Positions 35,042 through 43,756 of a DNA stretch of 64,000 nucleotides are shown piece by piece. The DNA is from Neoalteromonas facilis (lineage in GTDB: Bacteria; Pseudomonadota; Gammaproteobacteria; Enterobacterales; Alteromonadaceae). The stretch covers positions 124,001-188,000 of the forward strand of contig NZ_PEAY01000002.1 in NCBI RefSeq assembly GCF_002807665.1, read 5' to 3'. A program made the position numbers and the translations under genes. The notes below the pieces were generated by a model. The model was not told the origin of the DNA. It searched no databases and saw nothing but the letters and a program-made list of their open reading frames with translations. The stretch's first letter is position 1. Every line of letters begins with the position of its first letter.

Positions 35042-35324
35042 ATTTAATTCTCAATCGTTTGGTTGCGTTGGTTATTAAGTCGAGAGACAACGACAAAAAG
35101 TTGTAGCGGTATGAAAAAAATGTTTCGACGTTGGTGTATTGTTTAAATTAACGAATGAGCGCCGTGCGAAAAGAGTATTTTTTATGGCTAATTTTTGTAC
35201 AGGGGTAGAGGAACAATACGTGCTCTGCTACATTAGTCAGCCAACCGTCTCACATGTATTTTCGTGGGATTTGTTTGTTCATACTGGTACGGAAAAACTG
35301 GGCCAGCACGTTAAGGAAAGACTT

Positions 35325-35897
35325 ATGATTAAACGATCATTGTTAGCCACTGTCGTGGCGTTAAGCATTTCAGCGCCCGTATTGGCGGAAGATTCACCTG
35401 ATACTTTGTGTACCAGTGCAGCTGAATTATTCCAAGAGGGTGACTTAGAAGGCGCATTAGAAGAGGCACGCTGGTGTGTTACTTTGCTTGAGCAGTTGCA
35501 ACAGGCTCAAGTCAATCAATTTTTCCCGGATGAACTTGAAGGGTTCAGTGGTGATGAGTTAGAGCAGCAAAGTGCGATGGGCTTTCAAGTGACTAGCCGT
35601 AATTACATGAAAGGTGACCAGTCAATTAGCGTGTCACTCAATAGCGGCTCTACGGGTGGTGCGATGGATGCTTTTTCAGCATTGGCTCAGCTAGGCTTTC
35701 AAACAGGTGGGGGTGAAAAAATGCGTATTCAACGTCGTTCAGCCTCTTTGATGAAAGACGGCGATCAGGTAACGCTTAACATCACAATGAAGAGTGGTGG
35801 TATGTTAGTGTTTGAAACCTATGATGTTGATAAAGACACGCTAGAAGCCTTTGCTAAAGCCTTTCCTGTCGCTGATTTAGACGATGCAATGAAGTAA
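35325..35897 (+). CDS. Secreted hypothetical protein
   Basis: 190 residues from the ATG at 35325 (AAGGA seven to nine bases upstream). A signal peptide (SLLATVVALSISAPVLAED) is followed by a helical part with two Cys (TLCTSAAELFQEGDLEGALEEARWC), which resembles a single TPR-like repeat, then a beta-rich region (FQVTSRNYMKGDQSISVSL and MKSGGMLVFETYDVD). The frame is open upstream to 35139 but that part lacks a signal and was rejected. Function unknown. Confidence 0.75.
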   Translation: MIKRSLLATVVALSISAPVLAEDSPDTLCTSAAELFQEGDLEGALEEARWCVTLLEQLQQAQVNQFFPDELEGFSGDELEQQSAMGFQVTSRNYMKGDQSISVSLNSGSTGGAMDAFSALAQLGFQTGGGEKMRIQRRSASLMKDGDQVTLNITMKSGGMLVFETYDVDKDTLEAFAKAFPVADLDDAMK

Positions 35898-35949
35898 CCC
35901 TCGGATCACTCCATTTCTCTATCGAGATCACTCAACTTATGCTTTTTAA

Positions 35950-35975
35950 GGGGCTCAATGCGAAGCATTGGCCCC
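35950..35975. terminator. Hairpin between convergent genes
   Basis: GGGGC-T-CAATGC (35950-35961) pairs with GCATTG-GCCCC (35965-35975) with a GAA loop and one bulged T, 11 bp in all. It lies between the stops at 35897 and 36023. No T run; probably a terminator for both sides. Confidence 0.55.
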
Positions 35976-36022
35976 GCCTCAACGTTTACTAAGTTAGTAA
36001 AAATATACTTGCCCGAAATTGT

Positions 36023-36760
36023 TTACAGGCTTGATACAAACCATTCAACGATACTGATGGCCAAGCTGGGATCTTGTTCATACAGAGGGTATCCGTGATT
36101 GTCTCCCTTGTAATGAATAAATTTGGAAGCAGGGCTATCACTGTGAGTGAACAACTCGCTGGCACTGGTGAAGGCATGGGTGTCCTGCTCAGCGGCAATG
36201 AGCAGAGTAGGAGCATTACTCAAGTGCTTGGTGTACCGCTCAATGTTTTTAGCGCCTTGTGCAGACGAAAACAGTGCTACTGCATCAAACTTTTCTGATT
36301 CAGATAGCTTAACGGCGAGCGAACCCCCACAACTGGCACCAATGACACCCACTTTGCCACTTTCACCGAGCTGCTGCGTTAAGAATTGTAGCGCGACTTT
36401 GACGTCGCTTGGCCAATGCTGAGACATTTGGCTAAACGCTTTTCCTTGTTGTTCCTCGGGAAGCTGGTCAAGCTTTTCCACATTGAATTCGTCACTGACA
36501 CTGTCTCCAAAGCCACGAAAATCGATACTAACCGCATGAACGCTTCTTGCGGCGAGTTCCGTGCCAATATCTTCGTACATGGTGCGATTGAAATTGCATT
36601 GATGCATCATGAGAACACCTGTGGAGCTGGTGCTTTTGGGTTGGAAATAATCGCCGTGTAAAACAAATCCGTCGTCTGCTGTAAATGTACGTTCCACTGC
36701 ATTAACCGATATGGGTAAAACAAGGGTTAGAATGGCTAAGTTGCGTAATAATGAAGACAT
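36023..36760 (-). CDS. Exported alpha/beta hydrolase (dienelactone-hydrolase-like)
   Basis: A 245-residue protein with a signal peptide (LAILTLVLPISVNAVE). The fold is alpha/beta-hydrolase: oxyanion region MHQCNFNRTMYEDI, nucleophile GASCGGS (Ser about 145), acid in AAEQDTHAF (about 197) and His in DNHGYPL (about 223). Probably periplasmic. Substrate unknown. Confidence 0.83.
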   Translation of the reverse strand: MSSLLRNLAILTLVLPISVNAVERTFTADDGFVLHGDYFQPKSTSSTGVLMMHQCNFNRTMYEDIGTELAARSVHAVSIDFRGFGDSVSDEFNVEKLDQLPEEQQGKAFSQMSQHWPSDVKVALQFLTQQLGESGKVGVIGASCGGSLAVKLSESEKFDAVALFSSAQGAKNIERYTKHLSNAPTLLIAAEQDTHAFTSASELFTHSDSPASKFIHYKGDNHGYPLYEQDPSLAISIVEWFVSSL

Positions 36761-36912
36761 GAATTGTAGTTCCTTTAATGTAGTGACTATAGGAATCCAG
36801 ACCGAGCAATTAGTTCTTTTATTTCATATGGTTAAGGCCTAACTAATCGGACGTGACAACAGCATTATTTTTTGATTGTCCTTGAGGCTTAGGAAGTTTA
36901 ATCTGAAGTGAT

Positions 36913-37515
36913 ATGAAACAGATAATTAGATTGCTACCGATACTGGGAATTATTGCCTTTATCGCATTGTATTTATACGCAGCGAGTCTTTACCCAGGTG
37001 GTTCTTCGGTCAGCCCGAATGCAATGAAATGGGACTGGTACCAGAACCTGTGGTGTAACTTATTGAGTGAAGAAGCTATCAATGGGCTTGAGAACCCAGC
37101 CAGACCCATTGCTCTTTTAGCTATGGCTTTGCTCAGTATAAGTATTGCCATTTTCTATTTGCTGTGCGCGGATCTAATAGTTAAAAGCAAGAATTGGAAA
37201 ATATCCCTCAGAATCACCGGTATTCTGCTTATGTTGGGGGCTTTTTTTGTCTTTTCGAAGTATCACGATTTAATGACCACCATAATAAGTATTTGCGGTC
37301 TGATTGGGATTTCAGGCATTTTACGGGCGCTTTACTTAAATCACATGACTTTCTTCGCTGCAATCGGGGGAGTATGTTTATTTGTGATTTGCCTAAATAA
37401 TTTTTTCTACTACAACAATACTCTACATGAGTACTTGCCACTGGTGCAGCACCTCAACTTCATCCTGATCCTTTCTTGGACGCTTGGGTTAAATTTAAAA
37501 CTTCTGAATAAGTAG
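36913..37515 (+). CDS. Hypothetical membrane protein (six helices)
   Basis: A 200-residue protein with about six hydrophobic segments (5-25, 68-88, 98-118, 120-136, 146-166, 176-196). The motif YPGGSSVSPNAMKWDWYQNLWCNLLSEEAINGLENPARP is found in small membrane proteins of unknown function that resemble DUF998. AT-rich relative to the neighbours. No partner gene. Confidence 0.7.
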   Translation: MKQIIRLLPILGIIAFIALYLYAASLYPGGSSVSPNAMKWDWYQNLWCNLLSEEAINGLENPARPIALLAMALLSISIAIFYLLCADLIVKSKNWKISLRITGILLMLGAFFVFSKYHDLMTTIISICGLIGISGILRALYLNHMTFFAAIGGVCLFVICLNNFFYYNNTLHEYLPLVQHLNFILILSWTLGLNLKLLNK

Positions 37516-37658
37516 AATTTCAAAACTTAAGAATAAAAAGTGATTGGAGTGACGCTTTGTTAATACTGCTATATTCGTTTCGTTGGGCCCCTTTGCTTTT
37601 TTATCAGAGTGATAGGTTGATAAACGAACGCATAGGCAATTCAGATTTAACAGAAAGT

Positions 37659-38504
37659 TTAATCGTGCTCGTTATCATTACTCAGAACGTATTCTTTCCA
37701 ACCACCAATAAACGCTTGCTCTGATACTTGTAAGGTGGAGAGGATGTCTTCTTCGGTTGTAAATTCAAGTAACTGACGAACAACATCCTTTCCCCAAACC
37801 GTTTCTATATATTCAACCATTGAACCAGATATGCCATATCGGTATTTTCCGCTCCAAGCTGCTTCCAGTTTCTTAGGATGCATACCTTCAATAATGGCCT
37901 CTGCAGGTGATGCCAGTTGATCGCCTTCAAGTTGGTTAGACACATGAACGGCTAACCCTTCAATAAACCAGCCAATGTCCTCATAAATACCGATATCATC
38001 ACTCGGGTTTGCTTGATCGTGGTAAGAGTGCGTCAATTCGTGAACCAATAACTTAAAAATCTCTACTTCGTTGGTTGGATCATGGCCACAATCTTCTTCG
38101 GCCCAAATACGAGGAGACAGTATGGATAAGTCATTCGCAGCTCCTGTACCCACCATCCAGCAAGTCGATATAAACCAGGGCATGCCGAAGGCTTTTCGCC
38201 AATGAGCGTCTAGTGCGGCTCGGTCGGGCATTAAGTGCACTTCTAACGGGGCTGCAAAAGGCCTTTGAAAGTAGGTTTCCACGTGCTGTGCTGCGAGATT
38301 TAACGTCTTTTGAAATTCAACAACCAAGCCTGTATCGACAGCTTTGTACATTATGTTCATAGGCTCATTTGCTTGAGCAACCCAAGGTTTGTCTTCGTAT
38401 GCTGATACCGACAATAAACGGACAAGATACCACCCACTAGCGGCCACAGCCCCAATGATTAGGAGCAAGAACAACGTCATAAGTAGCTTTTTAACGATCT
38501 TCAT
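37659..38504 (-). CDS. Membrane-anchored HExxH metallopeptidase-like protein
   Basis: A 281-residue protein. An N-terminal anchor (LLMTLFLLLIIGAVAASGWYLV, about 7-28) precedes a periplasmic domain with LLVHELTHSYHD (H155-E156-H159) and WFIEGLAVHVS (E182, 22 residues later), a gluzincin arrangement, so probably a zinc peptidase. No family name is certain. Its upstream region holds repeated palindromes, so it may be under a dedicated repressor. Confidence 0.75.
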   Translation of the reverse strand: MKIVKKLLMTLFLLLIIGAVAASGWYLVRLLSVSAYEDKPWVAQANEPMNIMYKAVDTGLVVEFQKTLNLAAQHVETYFQRPFAAPLEVHLMPDRAALDAHWRKAFGMPWFISTCWMVGTGAANDLSILSPRIWAEEDCGHDPTNEVEIFKLLVHELTHSYHDQANPSDDIGIYEDIGWFIEGLAVHVSNQLEGDQLASPAEAIIEGMHPKKLEAAWSGKYRYGISGSMVEYIETVWGKDVVRQLLEFTTEEDILSTLQVSEQAFIGGWKEYVLSNDNEHD

Positions 38505-39038
38505 GTGGTTTATATCTTCTTACTCATTGGTTTATTACTCGCGAATACCTCATCCGTTGCAGAATTAAATGTGGCATAAACAAGAGCGTTAAGTACTCAC
38601 AAAAATGTTGATTAACAAAAAACTATCATACTATTGCTTATTTAAGTCTGTGATTTTTTGAGGGTTAGTTTTTTCGCTAAATTAAAAAGTATCATACTTT
38701 TTAGTGTTGTGACTTCAATCTGGTCTAAAAGTGATACAAAAAAGTTTCATACTAATAGCTAATCGCCGCCACATCATTTTGATTGTCTTCAAATTGATTT
38801 GTTTTTAAAGCACGTGATCGGATAAACAGGCTCAATGGTTGAAAACCAAAATTGTCAACAAAGATAGGGTACTCTCTTCTTCGTCATGGTGAACACTAGT
38901 GATATACAGCTATTGTAACCGCAAATCTTAAGCCAACCGTTTGACGAAGAAATGACGAGTGTATTTTGATTTAACTTAGGCCTGTTTAAAAAATAGCTTT
39001 ATTCAAAAAGTCTTTTATCAGAATTACTCTACGCTTTG
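38505..39038. promoter_or_regulatory. AT-rich non-coding region with repeated GTATCATAC palindromes
   Basis: A 534-bp gap without a gene. AAAAAGTATCATACTTTTT (38684-38702) is a perfect palindrome around one C. Related half-matching copies are ACTATCATACTAT (centre 38627) and AAAGTTTCATACT (centre 38748), with a reversed GTGATAC near 38731. A 10-bp inverted repeat TTCTTCGTCA / TGACGAAGAA (38877-38886, 38942-38951) lies further on. The palindromes are upstream only of the metallopeptidase gene at 38504. They look like operator sites. The regulator is not identified. Confidence 0.6.
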
Positions 39039-39557
39039 TCAATCTGCCGTAGGGCATTGTATAACCCAGTTAAGAATATCCATAGCGGTAACCACACCAA
39101 TTAATACTGACTCTCGCGTGACGAATAACCGATGGATATCATGGGACTCGATTGTTTTATACGCTTCTGAAATGGAGCTTTTCTCGTTAATTGAAAACAC
39201 TTCGGGAGTCATTATAGAGTTAACGGTGCAGTAATCTGACGCACGAGATTTTATCCTGTCGATTTCCGATTGCAACACCGTTCCCTGTGGCCCAATGTAG
39301 TGTTGAATGATTTTTTCAATCTCTTTTTCATCGGGGCTACTACCTTCAAATTTCACAACATCAGTTTGTGTCACAACACCTACAAGGGTTTCATCGGATG
39401 CAATAACAGGCGCACCAGTTATTTTATGCTTTTCAAAAAACTCAGAGAGTTTTTTGATTGACCAACCTTCATAAGCAGTCAATAAATCTGTACTAGCAAT
39501 TGCTGCTACGGGGTATTTCTCTAGCAGATCCAGCACTGTTGTACTATCACTCACCAT
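39039..39557 (-). CDS. CBS-domain pair protein of the nar operon
   Basis: A 172-residue cytosolic protein made of two CBS domains (about 20-75 with LVGVVTQTDVV, and about 113-165 with LIGVVTAMDILNW). CBS pairs bind adenine nucleotides or similar ligands. It is the last gene of the run narGHJI-ppiC-small protein-CBS, 18 bp after the preceding gene, so it may tune nitrate respiration to energy state. That role is inference. Confidence 0.85.
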   Translation of the reverse strand: MVSDSTTVLDLLEKYPVAAIASTDLLTAYEGWSIKKLSEFFEKHKITGAPVIASDETLVGVVTQTDVVKFEGSSPDEKEIEKIIQHYIGPQGTVLQSEIDRIKSRASDYCTVNSIMTPEVFSINEKSSISEAYKTIESHDIHRLFVTRESVLIGVVTAMDILNWVIQCPTAD

Positions 39558-39575
39558 TTTTCCATTCCTTCTAAG

Positions 39576-39911
39576 TTAAAGGCAGCCACCACAACTACCG
39601 CATCGCCAGTCATTTTGATTAACCGCTTCATAAAACCACTCAACATGCTGTTCATCGGATGGGATGTCATAACGTTCAAATAGCGGCACAAGCCAGCCTG
39701 CTTGCTGCTCAATCCACTCGTGTATCTCTAGTCCCTCTGTGTATTCTTCATCATCAGGGAATAGCCAGCTGAAAATGCCGCGAGTGTCCATGTGGTTCTC
39801 GGCTTTCGCCGACGGCAATTCCAATAGCTGTTGGTTGAAGCTGATTTCCCAATGCCCCAAACAGAGTGTGTGTCCTTGTGCTGTCCAGTGCGCCGTGAAG
39901 GGATTTGCCAT
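39576..39911 (-). CDS. Small nar-operon protein with a CGSCGGC tail
   Basis: A 111-residue soluble protein of unknown function. It is acidic and Trp-rich (HWTAQGHTLCLGHWEISF, FSWLFPDDEEYTEG, EWIEQQAGWL) and ends in WRCGSCGGCL, a CX2CX2C cluster that could bind a metal or be redox-active. It lies between ppiC and the CBS gene in the same operon. A role in assembly or maturation of the nitrate reductase is inferred from position only. Confidence 0.72.
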   Translation of the reverse strand: MANPFTAHWTAQGHTLCLGHWEISFNQQLLELPSAKAENHMDTRGIFSWLFPDDEEYTEGLEIHEWIEQQAGWLVPLFERYDIPSDEQHVEWFYEAVNQNDWRCGSCGGCL

Positions 39912-39945
39912 ATAACACCCACCACTTATTTTGATGTAAACAATG

Positions 39946-40740
39946 CTACTGCATTAACATTGAATCATCGAATTCAAACTTAAACCCTTGGATATCTGCT
40001 TCGTTGACCAGGCGATGCAAGTATTGAGACAGTGCTTTGCGATGAACTTTATCATTAAGATATTGTTTAATTTTCTCGCGCACCATATCAAAAGAAAGCG
40101 GTTTGCCGTCAACTTTTCTGGCTATAAAAACAACATGGTAACCATAGCGAGTCTCTACCGGCTGAGGCATTAGTCCTTCACTGGCAGCAAATACCTGACG
40201 TTCAAACTCCCTCACAGTTTGGCCAAACGAAAGCTGACCTAAGCTACCATCAACTTCTTTGGAAGGGCATGAAGAAAACGGTTTGGCCAACTCGCCAAAC
40301 GTAGCTTCTCTGCCTTGCAACTTATGAATAAGATTAACTGCCAAGGCATGCGATTCAGCCCTGTGTTCAAGATCTTTTGGATCTGATGCAATCAATATAT
40401 GGCTAACTTCAATAAGCGGAGCTGTCTTGAATTTATCCTTGTTTGCGCTGTAGTAGCGCTCACATTCATCGGTTGTTGCTTCCGGTACGTAAACTTCAGA
40501 GGCCAACAGGCTATCGATCAATTGGCTGTTTTGTTCAATTGCATCTGATTTAGAATTCAGGGGGATCCCTTTTTCCATCGCTTTTTGCGTAACCAGCTCA
40601 CCGATTATCAGTGTTTCTGCCGCTTTCACCATCGCTTGTCTGCGTGATTCTGCGGGATGATATTGAACTTCGGCGTCGATCATAGCCGCGCTAATGGTTT
40701 TCCCGTTTACCTTAATATCTGGAGTGTTTGTAAGTGACAT
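39946..40740 (-). CDS. PpiC-type peptidyl-prolyl isomerase of the nar operon
   Basis: A parvulin-like cis-trans isomerase, 264 residues. The PpiC core is at about 123-225 (IEVSHILIAS, FGELAKPFSSCPSKEVDGSLGQLSFGQTVREFERQVFA, TRYGYHVVFIARK) after a helical N-terminal chaperone part as in NifM. No signal peptide, so cytosolic. ATG at 40740 is chosen (AGGA upstream; TTG at 40746 possible). A PpiC gene after narI is also known in Pseudomonas aeruginosa, where it helps nitrate reductase maturation by inference. Confidence 0.9.
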   Translation of the reverse strand: MSLTNTPDIKVNGKTISAAMIDAEVQYHPAESRRQAMVKAAETLIIGELVTQKAMEKGIPLNSKSDAIEQNSQLIDSLLASEVYVPEATTDECERYYSANKDKFKTAPLIEVSHILIASDPKDLEHRAESHALAVNLIHKLQGREATFGELAKPFSSCPSKEVDGSLGQLSFGQTVREFERQVFAASEGLMPQPVETRYGYHVVFIARKVDGKPLSFDMVREKIKQYLNDKVHRKALSQYLHRLVNEADIQGFKFEFDDSMLMQ

Positions 40741-40795
40741 GGTCAATCCTATTTAAAAAAGGAGGCTTCCTTGCCCCAATGAGTGATTGTGGTAA

Positions 40796-41479
40796 TTATG
40801 CTTTTGAACGAACAACCTGATAGCTTCTGCGGACATACTGCACAGGAACGCTCCAGATATGAACCAACCTGCTAAATGGAAACAGTACAAACAACGATAT
40901 ACCCAATGTAACGTGGAACTTGTAAACCGGATGAACTGTTGAAATAAACTCGACTGCTTCTACAGGTCTGAATGTCAGTAAGTAACGAGACCAGCTCATT
41001 AGGTTATACATCACAGCACCATCCATATGACCGGAAGAGATCACAATGGTAAACATGCCGACGATTAACTGCAGATAAATGAGTAACAGGATGCCTGTGT
41101 CCATCATACTGCTATTAGCGCGGATCCTGGGATCAAACAGTCGGCGTTTGACCAACATAGTCAAACCAATGAAGCAAAGGACACCAAAGAAGCCACCCAC
41201 GCCCATGGCGATCACTTGCTTGGTTGCCAGTGAAATTCCAAGTGCGTGCCATATTTCCCAAGGCAAAACGAGGCCAGCAAAATGCCCTAAAAGAATCGCA
41301 ATGATCCCGACATGGAACAAAATATTGGCGATCCGGAAGTTTTTGCTGCTAAGCATCTGGCTAGAACCCGTTTTCCAACTGTATTGCTCTCTGTCATAGC
41401 GCAGAAGGCTGCCGAGAAAGAAAATCCCGGTTGCGATATAAGGATAGATGCCAAAAAAGAACGTATCTAAAAAAGCCAT
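40796..41479 (-). CDS. narI: Respiratory nitrate reductase gamma subunit
   Basis: Membrane cytochrome b that takes electrons from quinol and anchors NarGH. It has 227 residues and five hydrophobic segments. Heme-ligand His candidates are in FHVGIIAILLGH (about 56 and 66) and in KFHVTLG and RLVHIWS (about 187 and 205), as in NarI. Follows narJ by 2 bp. Confidence 0.96.
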   Translation of the reverse strand: MAFLDTFFFGIYPYIATGIFFLGSLLRYDREQYSWKTGSSQMLSSKNFRIANILFHVGIIAILLGHFAGLVLPWEIWHALGISLATKQVIAMGVGGFFGVLCFIGLTMLVKRRLFDPRIRANSSMMDTGILLLIYLQLIVGMFTIVISSGHMDGAVMYNLMSWSRYLLTFRPVEAVEFISTVHPVYKFHVTLGISLFVLFPFSRLVHIWSVPVQYVRRSYQVVRSKA

Positions 41480-41481
41480 AA

Positions 41482-42222
41482 CTAGCTCCTTATTGCTTGC
41501 TCAGCCGCTTGGGCTGAGGAATTATCTACAAAACTGATGGGAACATCCTGGTCACGACGTTGCGTCTCAGAGGGTCGATTGACCTGAGATGGACAACCGC
41601 CATTTACTGCGTCACCACCAAAAGTGACAGCCTCTTCTTCCCAGACTTTGTCCAACGCCTTTTTGGTATCGTCACGTTTTTCATCTTTGACTTGCTCTCT
41701 TAGCGCTTGCACATCAATGGCGGCCTCAGAAAGAGCAACCAATGCAGAAAAGACTGCACCGTAGTTACTCCCTCTTTTTTCCAGCCGCACTTGCAGTAGC
41801 GCAAGGATGGGTGCAATGTCCTGCAACCAACCTTTGCCATTCTCGCTGCCTTGAGTGCTAACGAACTCAAGAAACAAGGGAATATAATCTGGTAACTCTC
41901 TAACGCCAATATCCAAACCTGCCGCTCGGTATTGCTCAAGCAAATTAACCATTGCCTGACCACGGTCGCGCGACTCCCCATGAATATGCTCATAAATGAG
42001 CAGCGATAAAGAACGACCACGTTCAAACAGACCGTCATAATCAGCTTGCCAATCAAGCAAGCTGTCTGAGAAGCGTTGGTCGACAAATGCGAGCAGACTA
42101 GCTTTGTTGCTTTCATCAAGCTCGGCATCGTTTGCAATAATTTCTGCAATATCGATTCCGTGCTCATAGAGCGCTTCTGTCGGGTAATCAAGAAGTCTTG
42201 AAAGGACTTTTAAAATTTCCAT
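41482..42222 (-). CDS. narJ: Nitrate reductase molybdenum cofactor assembly chaperone
   Basis: Cytosolic chaperone that binds apo-NarG and helps insertion of Moco and membrane attachment. It has 246 residues. The TorD/NarJ-type helical core is seen (LKVLSRLLDYPTEALYEH, then EHIHGESRDRGQAMVNLLEQYRAAG and LPDYIPLFLEFVS). The C-terminal 50 residues are polar and variable. Its ATG overlaps the narH stop by one base. Confidence 0.95.
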   Translation of the reverse strand: MEILKVLSRLLDYPTEALYEHGIDIAEIIANDAELDESNKASLLAFVDQRFSDSLLDWQADYDGLFERGRSLSLLIYEHIHGESRDRGQAMVNLLEQYRAAGLDIGVRELPDYIPLFLEFVSTQGSENGKGWLQDIAPILALLQVRLEKRGSNYGAVFSALVALSEAAIDVQALREQVKDEKRDDTKKALDKVWEEEAVTFGGDAVNGGCPSQVNRPSETQRRDQDVPISFVDNSSAQAAEQAIRS

Positions 42223-43754
42223 CAGTCTTGTACCTCCACAGGAATGACTTGACGTACGGTTTGTTTTTTACCGCCAAACAAGTCGGTGCTACTGTCACCA
42301 CCACTGCAACCGTTGCCGAAGCTGAAGCCGCAACCGGATTTCATATCGTAAGCATCTTCTGCATACGCCTTATGGCTAGTCGGAATGACAAATCTGTCTT
42401 CGTAATTGGCAAGCGCCATATAACGATACATTTCTTCAACTTGCGCTACGCTGAGTCCAGCTTGTTCCAGTGCTTCCAGGTTTTCTTCGCCGTCAACTTG
42501 TTGTGAGCGTTTAAATTTACGCATTGCCATCATGCGCTTTAACGCGTGCTCGACAGGGGCTTCGTCACCTGCAGTCAACATATTGGCTAAGTACTTCATT
42601 GGAATACGCAACGCTTTTAAGTCTGGGAAGACACCGTCCATTGGCACGCTACCAGCCTCAACTGCGCTTTGAATTGGGCTCAAAGGCGGCACATACCACA
42701 CCATTGGCAGTGTGCGGTATTCGGGGTGTAAAGGCAGAGCGACTTTCCAGTCCATGGCCATCTTGTAAACCGGAGACTCTTGAGCCGATTTTAACCATGC
42801 TTCTGGAATACCTTCTTTGCGTGCTGCTTCCTGCACCGCCTCATCGAATGGGTCGAGGAAGATATCGCACTGTGCCTGATAAAGATCCTTATCATTGGCA
42901 ACACTGGCAGCTTCTTCTACGCGGTCAGCATCGTAGAGCATAACGCCTAAGTAACGGATTCGACCGACACAGGTTTCAGAACAGACTGTGGGTTGACCCG
43001 CTTCAATACGTGGATAGCAGAAGATACATTTCTCAGATTTACCGGTTTTCCAGTTGTAATAGATCTTCTTGTACGGACAACCGCTGACACACATTCTCCA
43101 GCCGCGGCACTTGTCCTGATCAATCAAGACTATACCGTCTTCTTCACGCTTGTAGATTGCCCCAGATGGGCAAGAGGCCACACACGCAGGGTTGATGCAA
43201 TGCTCACACAGGCGCGGTAGATACATCATGAAAGTCTTTTCAAACTCGCCATACATGTCGGCCTGGATCTGATTGAAGTTACTATCAGCACGACGCTTGG
43301 AAAACTCTGTACCAAGGATTTCTTCCCAGTTCGGGCCCCAGTCAATTTTTTCCATTCGTTGACCCGTAATCAATGAACGAGGACGAGCAACAGGCTGATG
43401 TTTACTTTCACCCGCTTTATGCAGATGTTGATAATCGAAATCAAACGGCTCGTAGTAATCATCAATACCGGGTAGGTCGGGGTTGGCAAAAATATTGGCC
43501 AGAATACGTAGCTTGCCACCTTGCTTGGGCGTTAATTTGCCATTGCTATGCCGAGTCCAGCCACCGTTCCATTTTTCCTGATTCTCCCACTCTTTGGGAT
43601 AACCTATGCCCGGCTTAGTTTCGACGTTATTGAACCATGCATACTCGACGCCCTCGCGCGATGTCCATACATTCTTACAAGTTACAGAGCAGGTGTGGCA
43701 ACCGATACACTTATCAAGGTTGAGCACCATGCCTATTTGAGCTCTAACTCTCAT
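42222..43754 (-). CDS. narH: Respiratory nitrate reductase beta subunit (Fe-S)
   Basis: Electron-transfer subunit with four Fe-S clusters, 510 residues. Cys groups CIGCHTCSVTCKNVW, CEHCINPACVASCPSGAIY, CRGWRMCVSGCPYKK (Trp in place of one Cys, the 3Fe-4S site) and CIFCYPRIEAGQPTVCSETC are all present. C-terminal Cys-rich DMKSGCGFSFGNGCSGG is a species-specific tail. Starts 2 bp after narG. Confidence 0.97.
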   Translation of the reverse strand: MRVRAQIGMVLNLDKCIGCHTCSVTCKNVWTSREGVEYAWFNNVETKPGIGYPKEWENQEKWNGGWTRHSNGKLTPKQGGKLRILANIFANPDLPGIDDYYEPFDFDYQHLHKAGESKHQPVARPRSLITGQRMEKIDWGPNWEEILGTEFSKRRADSNFNQIQADMYGEFEKTFMMYLPRLCEHCINPACVASCPSGAIYKREEDGIVLIDQDKCRGWRMCVSGCPYKKIYYNWKTGKSEKCIFCYPRIEAGQPTVCSETCVGRIRYLGVMLYDADRVEEAASVANDKDLYQAQCDIFLDPFDEAVQEAARKEGIPEAWLKSAQESPVYKMAMDWKVALPLHPEYRTLPMVWYVPPLSPIQSAVEAGSVPMDGVFPDLKALRIPMKYLANMLTAGDEAPVEHALKRMMAMRKFKRSQQVDGEENLEALEQAGLSVAQVEEMYRYMALANYEDRFVIPTSHKAYAEDAYDMKSGCGFSFGNGCSGGDSSTDLFGGKKQTVRQVIPVEVQD

Positions 43755-43756
43755 GA

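Noticed and set aside
35139-35324. Upstream part of the frame at 35325
   Set aside because: A signal peptide begins at 35325 with a good ribosome site, so the upstream residues are probably not translated.
37600-37624. 7-bp inverted repeat TTTATCA / TGATAAA between convergent genes
   Set aside because: Short, A/T-rich and probably chance; termination here is not supported.
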